In this document: positions 28,001-35,070 of the stretch, in pieces
Layout: each line of letters starts with the position of its first letter
Numbering within the stretch: the first letter of the stretch is position 1
NCBI GenBank assembly: GCA_944322715.1
Contig: CALUPT010000001.1
Span: 1-64,000 of the forward strand
Direction of reading: 5' to 3'
Origin: an uncultured Bacteroidales bacterium
Lineage (GTDB): Bacteria; Bacteroidota; Bacteroidia; Bacteroidales; UBA932
Length of the DNA: 64,000 nucleotides
Notes under the pieces: generated by a model
The model's input: only the letters and a program-made list of their open reading frames with translations
What the model was told of the DNA's origin: nothing
The model's database searches: none
Position numbers and translations under genes: made by a program

Positions 28001-28014
28001 ATGTGTCTGTTCAT
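25006..28014 (-). CDS. FAD-dependent oxidoreductase fused to GH130-like beta-propeller
   Basis: The protein is 1002 aa with a signal peptide ending near residue 22. Residues 59-90 (YDLVIIGGTPGGIMTAIAAA, then CIILERSSHIGG) form the Rossmann FAD motif of the FAD_oxidored family. That domain runs to about residue 650. The C-terminal part has FNPGAAV, VVLYRAED, SRLGYASSKDGIHF, GGCEDPRI and VMFYTQWN. This is the pattern of GH130 mannoside phosphorylase/hydrolase propellers (or a close GH43/32-like relative), including the conserved EDPR. No stop or frameshift separates the halves. A plausible role is oxidation or elimination at a sugar coupled to glycosidic cleavage, but this is inference. It lies between GH2 and SGNH genes in the HTCS operon. 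Confidence 0.85.
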   Translation of the reverse strand: MNRHILSIISAAALCASPCLAGLQSVSARHTDPASSPAERAVTRTADQSTTGPDNGQTDYDLVIIGGTPGGIMTAIAAAREGKDCIILERSSHIGGLPSNGLGATDIATRGATTGLFARFIDLNRQYYVGKYGPDSDQVRKCSGGYHFEPGVAEQNFWKMISEAGPGRIDVKTMRQFDSSADNLEMEGDMIASIKILDRESGATEIYRGKVFIDATYEGDLGAAAGVPFRLGRESASEFSEPCAGKIYRWWKHGPDEAGTTYEGDDAIQAYNYRVCLTTDKDNYVPIPKPENYNREEYVSLIEDVYTGRNTDVRFKGVTQAQMEENRQRILAGGRTAIPGDPWGMWKVTNMVHLPNAKTDANNQHLALISTDLPEENWPWPTADWEWRDMFARCLKDYTLGLFWFAQHDEALPPQFREACLQYGLAADEYTDNGNFPRQVYVREGRRLEGTYFFTANDVLPVSEGSRPPVNTASVTASHYALDSHAVRKREKDRVHLDGFFSHPTSVYTVPYGVMVPKKVDNLLFPVPVSGSHVGFSTMRMEPCWMALGEAAGVAASLAIDEETDVRSIPVSELQKKLLDNGATLIYFKDLTPADPDFRQVEMLALKGYFPDWTADLDKPLDKETASLWSRLSGKKITADGGTRRQWLRALEGNDIDDSFPDWAWTGFQRPEGANPIISPDSTTIFRCPVQNTPVPWEGNDTFNPGAAVHKGRIVVLYRAEDNYGEGIGKRTSRLGYASSKDGIHFKRSKKPVFYPDNDDQKKHEWPGGCEDPRIAVTEDGLYVMFYTQWNRKTARLAVATSRDLKHWKKHGPAFEEAYGGRFYDMFCKSASIITEIKDGQQVIARIDGKYWMYWGERFVNVATSENLVDWTPMLDEKGELLKIVRPRKGYFDSDLTECGPPAVLTDKGILLLYNGKNSGGKGRDRRYTANSYCAGQLLFDRDDPTKLIGRLDEPFFVPEASFEKSGQYPAGTVFIEGLVYYKGKWFLYYGCADSRVSVAIR

Positions 28015-28040
28015 TTCTATTGGGTTTTATTGTTGGTTAT

Positions 28041-28145
28041 CAGATTCTTCGCTTCCTTCAGATTCTTCGCTTCGCTCAGAATGACAGAAAAGGTCAGAAT
28101 GACAGTGAGGGGCATTCTGAATGAAAGGAAGGGTCAGAATGACAT
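28041..28145. repeat. Dispersed intergenic repeat cluster
   Basis: Tandem partial copies of a CAGATTCTTCGCTTCGCTCAGAATGACA-type unit fill the gap between the GH2 and FAD/GH130-like genes: CAGATTCTTCGCTTCCTT, then GATTCTTCGCTTCGCTCAGAATGACA, then three or four GTCAGAATGACA tails. Related copies lie at 38635, 60238, 60312 and 60898. Confidence 0.8.
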
Positions 28146-28153
28146 GGGAGGTG

Positions 28154-30889
28154 TTATTCTCCGATGCGGATGTCGATCTCCTGACGGGCGGTGTTGAATC
28201 CCTTGACTACCAGGGTGTATTCGTCTGCCGGCAGATCGCGTCCGGCTGTCTCGATGGTTATCTTCCTGGTCTCGCCCGGCAGCATGCTGAAGAAGTTGTC
28301 GGTGCAGTATGAAGGACGTACCGGCTTCCCTTCAGAGTCGAGCCACTGGATCTGGGTGAAGAAAGAGATGGCCTTGCGGCTGTTCTTCAGGGTCAGATCA
28401 ATGTAGTTTGACCGGTCATCGGTGCGTACATTCATCTTTGACACCGTCACGCTGGCCCGGTCAAGGTCAGAGATCGTCTCGAAGCCGGAAGTCGCAGGTC
28501 CGGTCAGGGTCTTCTTGCCTTCATAGACATCATCCGACCTCCAGTAGAAATTGCTCCCGACCTGTATGCCGTTCTCATCAAGAAGGCGGAGCTTGATGAA
28601 GTGCACCGGAGAGATGTCTTCAGGGAAATCGATGACAAAGACATCGTTGGCCACTCCATCTTCAGGAAGATCCACCTCGGCGGACTTGCTCCATACTTTC
28701 TTCGAGTCGATATTCCATACTTCGGCAACGACCGTGTACCCCTTGAAACTCTGATAGTAGTCATTGACTACAGAGACCGTATTCTTGAGATAGTCGAACT
28801 GCGGGTGGAGAGGCTCGCATGCATTGGCCGCCGCATAGAGGGCCGCTGTAGGCTCCAGAGACCAGTCCCACATGCGTCCGCACACCTGACGGACGGCAGA
28901 GTTGTGGTACCAGTAGAGGAAGCCCGATGCCCAACGGTCACCGTAGCCGAACTTGTTGTAGTTCCATACCTCCCAGATGCTCTTGTAGTTCATAGCGCCG
29001 ACGAACTGGGCTTTCATCGCGAACTCATCAATGCTGTCGGATTCCCCGTACATATTCACCAGATCCACATACAGGGTGGACATCTGGTGGAAGCCGTTGC
29101 CATCGCTGTAGTCCCATACTTCCCTGTTGACAGGCCAGAGGTCCTCTTCCGGCATCATCTCGCGCAGGCATTCCACAGTAGGGAGGCAAGGCGCCCCGTA
29201 TTCAGGGTTGAACCCGTCCACGCGGCTGCCCCTGTCGGAGGCCGTGTTCTCATAGTGTCGCATAGGGTTGACTGTCTTGTACGGGCTGCCATCGTGGACT
29301 CCGGCGCATTCGGACTGCATCTGGTAGCCTCTTGTCCCGTCCAGTTCCATTATCAGGTCACGGATGCCCGGCATCTCGGTTGACTCGTTGGAACACACAT
29401 AGTATGCAAGAGACGGATGGTTGCGGATACGTTTGACGGTGGATTCCACATTCTGGAGATACAGTCCCCTGTCTACAGGATGTTTTGTATCCCCTGTCAT
29501 CCAGAATTCGGTCCATACCATTATGCCGAGTGAGTCGCACAGATCGTAGAATCTGTCGGATTCAGTGATTCCTCCTCCCCACTGGCGGATCAGGTTGACC
29601 CCTGACTGTGCGGTGTACTTCAGTTCCGCGTATGTCCGCTCATCGGAGGTGCGGAGCATGTTCTCCGGTATCCAGTTGGTGCCTTTGATGAAAATCGGCC
29701 TCCCGTTGACATAGAAACGGCGGGACTTGTCCGGAGTGTCGGTGTCGGATGTTATCTCCCTGATGCCGAAACGGACGGAAATGGAATCCTGCACCACGCC
29801 TTTCTGCTCCACTTTCAGAACGGCAGTGTACATTTCCGGCTTCCCCTTGTTCACAGGCCACCAGAGGCGCGGGTTGTCCATCACAAGCTGAGGGAAGTCC
29901 GCAGGAGTGAATTCGACTGTCTCGGTCAGACCGCGGAGCACCGTCACATCTTTGGAGAATGTTATCCCTTCTCCGAGAATCTCTCCCGTGACCTTTACCT
30001 TCTGCGTGCCGAATCCAGGATTGCGCACCTCAACACTGACAGTCTGCGCGGAACTGTCATAGTTGTCGTTCAGCTCACTCTTGACAAAAGGATGGTTGAG
30101 CATCACCTTTCCGCTTCTGAAGAAACGGATGTCCCGCCAGATACCGGTGTTGCGGTCCCTGATGCCATCGAGGAACGTAAAGTCCCAGCCTACGGTCATC
30201 AGCATCGACACGTTCTTGCCGATCTCCCCGTTGCCTCCGTTACGGAACTCCCCTGCGGCTCCCCATGACTTGGAAGTGCCCTTGCGCGGCCCGCCGGGTT
30301 CATCGATAGGGTAGACCTTGACTGCGAGGACATTGCTCCCCTCGCGGCTGACATAGTCGGTCACATCCACGAACTGCCGGTTGAACATCCCCGAAACAAA
30401 GCAGACCATCTTGCCGTTGAGCCAGAACTCCGCCCTGTAGTTGACTCCATCCACCTGCATCCAGATGCGCTCATCCCTGGCGACCGGCACCGCATCGAAC
30501 TCCGTCCTGAACCAGTAGGTGTAGAAATCCCTTCCTGCGATGCTGATGTCCGGTATAAGCCCGGAAGTGAGCTTGTTGTTCAGCCCGAAATAAGGCTCGG
30601 GATAGACACCGTTATAGACCAGGGAGTTGAGGACCGTGCCCGGTACGACCGCCGGCATCCAGCCTTCGGTCCCGAAACCCGGTTTCGACAGGTCCTCTGC
30701 GCGGGCGGAGACTTCGGAAGCCTTCTTCATTTCCCAGAGACTTGTACCGCCGTGTCCGTCAACCGACTGCAGAGAAAAAAGATAGTCGCGGCCATCGGAT
30801 GATGGCACGGCCCCGGACGCCTGTGTTCCGAGAGAAAAGAGGGCAGACAAGGCTGCCGCAACCGTTAAGGTCTTGAACGATTCTTTCAT
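28154..30889 (-). CDS. Secreted glycoside hydrolase family 2 (beta-mannosidase/exo-glucosaminidase-like)
   Basis: The protein is 911 aa from MKESFKTLTVAAALSALFSLG, a signal peptide. An N-terminal GH2 sugar-binding sandwich contains RIWMQVDGVNYRAEFWLNG and VKVYPIDEPGG. Immunoglobulin-like domains and a TIM barrel with FYVNGRPIFIKGTNWIPENM follow. The acid/base is in YVCSNESTEMP (Asn-Glu), and the nucleophile is probably the Glu of GFNPEYGAPCLP. The fold order resembles mannosylglycoprotein endo-beta-mannosidase and exo-beta-glucosaminidase branches of GH2. The start overlaps the HTCS stop by ATGA, so enzyme and regulator are translationally coupled. Exact sugar specificity is not readable from the sequence. 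Confidence 0.88.
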   Translation of the reverse strand: MKESFKTLTVAAALSALFSLGTQASGAVPSSDGRDYLFSLQSVDGHGGTSLWEMKKASEVSARAEDLSKPGFGTEGWMPAVVPGTVLNSLVYNGVYPEPYFGLNNKLTSGLIPDISIAGRDFYTYWFRTEFDAVPVARDERIWMQVDGVNYRAEFWLNGKMVCFVSGMFNRQFVDVTDYVSREGSNVLAVKVYPIDEPGGPRKGTSKSWGAAGEFRNGGNGEIGKNVSMLMTVGWDFTFLDGIRDRNTGIWRDIRFFRSGKVMLNHPFVKSELNDNYDSSAQTVSVEVRNPGFGTQKVKVTGEILGEGITFSKDVTVLRGLTETVEFTPADFPQLVMDNPRLWWPVNKGKPEMYTAVLKVEQKGVVQDSISVRFGIREITSDTDTPDKSRRFYVNGRPIFIKGTNWIPENMLRTSDERTYAELKYTAQSGVNLIRQWGGGITESDRFYDLCDSLGIMVWTEFWMTGDTKHPVDRGLYLQNVESTVKRIRNHPSLAYYVCSNESTEMPGIRDLIMELDGTRGYQMQSECAGVHDGSPYKTVNPMRHYENTASDRGSRVDGFNPEYGAPCLPTVECLREMMPEEDLWPVNREVWDYSDGNGFHQMSTLYVDLVNMYGESDSIDEFAMKAQFVGAMNYKSIWEVWNYNKFGYGDRWASGFLYWYHNSAVRQVCGRMWDWSLEPTAALYAAANACEPLHPQFDYLKNTVSVVNDYYQSFKGYTVVAEVWNIDSKKVWSKSAEVDLPEDGVANDVFVIDFPEDISPVHFIKLRLLDENGIQVGSNFYWRSDDVYEGKKTLTGPATSGFETISDLDRASVTVSKMNVRTDDRSNYIDLTLKNSRKAISFFTQIQWLDSEGKPVRPSYCTDNFFSMLPGETRKITIETAGRDLPADEYTLVVKGFNTARQEIDIRIGE

Positions 30890-33800
30890 TGTATATCCGA
30901 ATTTCTGTTGTTTTCTTCCTGTCCTCCGTGAAGGCTCTTTACGAAATCCTTGGGCAGAACGCCGAACTGCCTGTAGAAACATTTGGTGAAATAGGTAGGG
31001 GAATTGAAGCCCACCATATAGCAGATTTCGCTGATCTGGTATTCGTTCCCGCTTCCGGCAAGCAGTCTGGCCGCCTGTTTGAGCCTTTCGACCCTCAGAT
31101 AGGCCATCGGACTCATATTCATGACACCGTTGATCTTACGGAAAAGATTGGCCCTGCTCGTGTGCATCTGTCTGGCGATGTCATCTATTTTCAGTTCCGA
31201 ATTGCTCAGATTCTCCTGTATCACCGACTGGAGGCTTCTGATGAATTCAGTATCACCGGATGTCAGGTTGTCGGTATTCATGACGGCAAGCGGGTTTTTC
31301 AGGAACGCTTCCCTGAGAGACTGCCGGCTCTTGATCTGGTTGGTAATGACAGCGAGCAGATATGTTTTCGAGAACGGTTTTTCAATATACATGTCCGCTC
31401 CCGTATTCATTCCGGTAATCTTGGACTCGAGGCTGGTCTTGGCCGTAAGAAGGATAAACGGGATATGACTGTAGCGGGAATCGGTCTTCACTCTCCTGCA
31501 CAGTTCGATGCCGTCCATCTCCGGCATCATTATGTCGCTCACGATGAGGGTGACATAGTTCTTTTCCAGGACATCGAGAGCTTCCTTGCCGTTATGGGCC
31601 GTAAGGACAGACCATTTCTCTGTCACCTGATCCCGGATGAACTCGCACATCTCGACATCATCCTCCACCACCAATATGATTTCTCCGGGACTGTAGCCTG
31701 CGATTTCCTCCTCATCCTCGGCATCCTGCCGCTCCGGTTCCTGCCGGAGGTTCTCCTCCGCCTGCACGGTGTTTTCAGGAGGCTGGCACAGCGGAAGTTC
31801 GAGGATGAACTCGTTTTCAGTGACATCCGCCCCCATCATCAGTGTCCCGTGCTGGAGTTCCGCCAGAGACCGGGCAAGGTAGAGGCCGATTCCGGTCCCC
31901 GTCTTCTCGCTCGTGCTGGTCCCCCTGAAGAACGGGGCGAAGATCGCTTCCCTCTTGTCCGGAGAAATCAGTTCTCCATCATTGCTTACCGAAAGGAGGA
32001 AATTGCCGCCTGACCGGGACAGTTCTATCCTTATCTTCCTGTCGGAATATTTCATCGCATTCGACAGCATATTGCTGACAATCTTGGTGAACGCCTCGAC
32101 ATCGATCATTGAATACATGTCCCTGTCGCGGATTTCGATGGAACAGTCTTTCTGCTGCTGCGCAATGGACATGCTGAACCTTGCATATATATCCTCCAGA
32201 ATGGAGGCGACATTGTGTCTGGCAAGGTCGAGTGACAGGTTCTCTTTTTCTATCTTCTGGAAATCGAGCAGCTGGTTCACCAAAACGAGGAGCCGGTCGG
32301 TATTCCTGCTCATGATGTTCAGGTCCTTGGCTATCCTCGGATCGAGACCGTCTTTGGCCAAAATGTTGTCCAAAGGACCCTTTATAAGGGTCAGCGGCGT
32401 CCTTATCTCATGCGTAACGTTCGTGAAGAATGCTATCTTGGAGTCATACACTTCCTTTTCCTTCTTCCTCTCGTATGACATTATGTATTTCCTGCGTTTC
32501 CTGACTGCCCGCCTGTGATAGAAATTTATGCCGGTCATGATAACGGAGACAAGGACAAGAAGGTATGCCATGCTTGCCAATGTGGACCGGTACCACGGAG
32601 GAAGTATCTTGATATTCAATGTCTTCACTGCAGAACCGCTGTATCCTGACTTCGCCATTAGGACATAATTGCCGGGAGCGACATTGGAATATGTGACAGG
32701 ACTGCCCGGATATGTCCTCCATCTGCTGTCAACGCCGTCCAGCATGAACAGAAGATGGGGATTGGCCTTATAGTCGAGCACTGCCATTTCTATGGAAAAC
32801 CCGTTACGGTTGTAGCTCAACTCTATGGAATCCGTAAAGGAAATGTCCTTCTGCAGCGGAGAGCCCTTGCCTCCGACGGAAATATCCTCATTCTGCAATG
32901 CAAATCCCGTAAAGAACACAGGAGGGTCGATCATTCCCCTCTCCCCGGCAAGCAGTTCCGGGCTGAAAGACACAAGCCCCTCTATGCTGCCGAAAAAGAC
33001 ATGCCCATCGTTGTCCTTGAAACCGGATCCGTAATTGAACTGGTCGCACAGAAGGCCGTCGCTGGATGTATAGACCCTGAGCACCTTGCCCTTGCGGGGA
33101 TTGAACCGCACAAGGCCCTTGCTGGTGGATATCCAGAACATTCCCGAATCATCCTCGACTATCCGATAGACCACATCGCTCGGCATGCCATCGGCCGATG
33201 TGCAGGTATGGAATTTCCCGTTGTCTTCATCATATCTGCAGAATCCTCCCCCGTCCGTGGTTATCCACAACTGTCCCGAACTGTCCTCGAATATGCTCAG
33301 GACATTGTTGACGGGCAGGGAAGTGCTGTCGGCCGGGACATGAAGGAACTGCGTCCATTTCCCCTCGGCAGCATCCTGGAGATACAGGCCGTTGGACAGG
33401 GTGCCCACCCACAGGTTCCCCTCGGAATCGGACAGAATGTCATTGACCATCTTGCCGCCGTTGATCTGAGGGACGAACCCGAAGTCATCCGTCTCCCTGT
33501 TATAGAACTGGAGTCCGTGCATCGTCCCTATGTATATCCTGCCATCAGCGGCTCTTTCGAGAGCGAACACATTGTTGCTGAACAGCCTCGGCCCGGGGCC
33601 CTTGACAAAGCCGTACCTCCTTATGTTTCCGGTCTTAGTGTCTATCACCCTGATGCCGCTGGAGAACGTGCTCACCCAAAGGTCATCCCCATCGAGCAGA
33701 AGCGCCTGGATATTGCTGAAATCCCTGCTCGGTCCGAAAAACGAGAAACGCGCAGACCTCGGGTCGAAATGGTAAAGTCCGGCGTCTTCTGTCCCGACCC

Positions 33801-34896
33801 ATATACCTCCGTTGCCATCCGGACACATTTTCCCGACTCTTCTGCCTCCGAGAGACCCCGCATCGCCGGTATAGTAATATTTCCGGAAATCCGGAATCCT
33901 TTTGGGCAGATGGTTGATCCCCCCGAAAAAAGTCCCTATCCAGATACCGCCGTCCCTGTCCTTGCAAATCGAATGTATGGCATTGTCCGACAGGGAATAC
34001 TGGTCATACGGAGAATTGGACAGATGCTGGTGCTTCCTCGTCCTGGTATTGTATATGTACAGCCCCGACTCTGTCCCGATCCAGAGTTCTTCCGGGGAAT
34101 ATCTGAGAATCCGCCTGACAAAAAGCGGTCCGTCCGCAAGCCCCAACCGGTGTATTTCCCCTGTCCTGCGGTCGAGCTCCATCACCCCGCTCTTCTCGAA
34201 TCCGAGATATATCCTGCCGTAATCGTTGACATCGATAAAAGTGATCACATCCTCCGGGAAGACCTTTTTCCCATCATTCAGCAGATAGGGATTGACGTTC
34301 CTGAAATCATCTTCCGTATAGTAGAGGCCGTCCGCCGCCCATGAAAACCAGATGGTTCCGGTCCTGTCATCAATGGTCAGGGTGCTGATCGGATTCCGGG
34401 AACGGAACATGCATGCAGTCTCACCGGTGGCAGGGTCATGGCAGTACACCCCCGCCGCCTCCACGGATATCCATATCCTGTCCGTCCTGTCCCTCTTAAG
34501 GCCGAGTATAGGACTGTCTGTCATTGCCCCCCCCGAATCAAGAATTTCCACTTCCGAAAATCTGTCATATTCCGTATCATATACGTAAAGTCCGGAATTG
34601 GTCCCCACCCATATATTGTTGTCCGCATCCTCCACAAGGCATCTGATGGTATTGTTGCCGAGACCCGACCTTCCGTACGGAAGATGTCTGAACACCTTGA
34701 AATGGCTGCCATCATATCTGTTGAGTCCGTCTTTCGTGGCGAACCAGATGAATCCCCTGCTGTCCTGAATGATTTCATTGACCGTATTCTGCGACAGCCC
34801 ATCCTTGATGTCGATCCTGTCGAAATACAGAGACTGGGACCGGACAGATGAAAGGGCCGGCAACAGGAAAAGCAATGACAAAACGAATCTTCTCAT
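30886..34896 (-). CDS. Hybrid two-component system (HTCS) regulator of the PUL
   Basis: The protein is 1336 aa from MRRFVLSLLFLLPALSSVRSQ. Repeated regulator-propeller blades fill about residues 25-680 (for example GFIWFATKDGLNRYDGSHFK and GNLWVGTLSNGLYL). A Y_Y_Y domain (about 690-760) and a membrane helix (LASMAYLLVLVSVIMTGIN) follow. The HisKA phospho-acceptor is H829 in FTNVTHEIRTPL, and the HATPase has MLSNAMKYS and TGIGLYLA. The receiver accepts phosphate at D1121 in IVSDIMMPEMDG. The protein ends in an AraC DNA-binding domain (SEICYMVGFNSPTYFTKCFYRQFG). Periplasmic oligosaccharide sensing should switch on the flanking glycan genes. It is divergent from the 35 kb block, with a candidate operator between. 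Confidence 0.95.
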   Translation of the reverse strand: MRRFVLSLLFLLPALSSVRSQSLYFDRIDIKDGLSQNTVNEIIQDSRGFIWFATKDGLNRYDGSHFKVFRHLPYGRSGLGNNTIRCLVEDADNNIWVGTNSGLYVYDTEYDRFSEVEILDSGGAMTDSPILGLKRDRTDRIWISVEAAGVYCHDPATGETACMFRSRNPISTLTIDDRTGTIWFSWAADGLYYTEDDFRNVNPYLLNDGKKVFPEDVITFIDVNDYGRIYLGFEKSGVMELDRRTGEIHRLGLADGPLFVRRILRYSPEELWIGTESGLYIYNTRTRKHQHLSNSPYDQYSLSDNAIHSICKDRDGGIWIGTFFGGINHLPKRIPDFRKYYYTGDAGSLGGRRVGKMCPDGNGGIWVGTEDAGLYHFDPRSARFSFFGPSRDFSNIQALLLDGDDLWVSTFSSGIRVIDTKTGNIRRYGFVKGPGPRLFSNNVFALERAADGRIYIGTMHGLQFYNRETDDFGFVPQINGGKMVNDILSDSEGNLWVGTLSNGLYLQDAAEGKWTQFLHVPADSTSLPVNNVLSIFEDSSGQLWITTDGGGFCRYDEDNGKFHTCTSADGMPSDVVYRIVEDDSGMFWISTSKGLVRFNPRKGKVLRVYTSSDGLLCDQFNYGSGFKDNDGHVFFGSIEGLVSFSPELLAGERGMIDPPVFFTGFALQNEDISVGGKGSPLQKDISFTDSIELSYNRNGFSIEMAVLDYKANPHLLFMLDGVDSRWRTYPGSPVTYSNVAPGNYVLMAKSGYSGSAVKTLNIKILPPWYRSTLASMAYLLVLVSVIMTGINFYHRRAVRKRRKYIMSYERKKEKEVYDSKIAFFTNVTHEIRTPLTLIKGPLDNILAKDGLDPRIAKDLNIMSRNTDRLLVLVNQLLDFQKIEKENLSLDLARHNVASILEDIYARFSMSIAQQQKDCSIEIRDRDMYSMIDVEAFTKIVSNMLSNAMKYSDRKIRIELSRSGGNFLLSVSNDGELISPDKREAIFAPFFRGTSTSEKTGTGIGLYLARSLAELQHGTLMMGADVTENEFILELPLCQPPENTVQAEENLRQEPERQDAEDEEEIAGYSPGEIILVVEDDVEMCEFIRDQVTEKWSVLTAHNGKEALDVLEKNYVTLIVSDIMMPEMDGIELCRRVKTDSRYSHIPFILLTAKTSLESKITGMNTGADMYIEKPFSKTYLLAVITNQIKSRQSLREAFLKNPLAVMNTDNLTSGDTEFIRSLQSVIQENLSNSELKIDDIARQMHTSRANLFRKINGVMNMSPMAYLRVERLKQAARLLAGSGNEYQISEICYMVGFNSPTYFTKCFYRQFGVLPKDFVKSLHGGQEENNRNSDIQ

Positions 34897-34917
34897 ATAG
34901 TGCCTGTGGTTATGCGG

Positions 34918-34925
34918 CAAAGATA
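34918..34925 (-). promoter_or_regulatory. Candidate -7 box for the HTCS operon
   Basis: On the minus strand TATCTTTG matches TAnnTTTG, 21 bases before the HTCS ATG. No clear -33 TTTG is present. Confidence 0.45.
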
Positions 34926-34974
34926 CTCAATATTTGACGCCCGGCATATCCCGGAAAGGCGCGGATGTCTTTTT

Positions 34975-35039
34975 GAGACTATTTTACCATTATTTGAGAA
35001 AATCGTTCAAGTCCCATTGATTGCCATTATGTTCCTTTG
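34975..35039 (+). promoter_or_regulatory. Shared 38-bp element plus -7-like box, copy 1 (candidate HTCS operator)
   Basis: The element at 34975-35012 contains GAGACTATT, TACCATTATTTGA and GTTCAAGT with the same spacing as at 50160-50197. After exactly 19 bases comes TTCCTTTG (35032-35039), one base off TAnnTTTG. The first gene starts at 35071. Inside it TTGA and TCAA form a short inverted pair. The position suits an activator binding just upstream of the core promoter. Confidence 0.65.
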
Positions 35040-35070
35040 CACTTGTCAAAAACCACATAATGGCAACACG

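Noticed and set aside
25006..28014. Two separate genes instead of one fusion
   Set aside because: The frame is continuous through the linker near residue 650-670, and no ATG with a signal or promoter precedes the propeller part.
28041..28145. CRISPR-like array
   Set aside because: The units are short, imperfect and lack regular unique spacers; they match dispersed intergenic repeats.
32755..34344. 529-codon plus-strand frame across the HTCS gene
   Set aside because: It is antisense to recognised propeller repeats; its Pro/Ile/His-rich composition is typical of a shadow frame.
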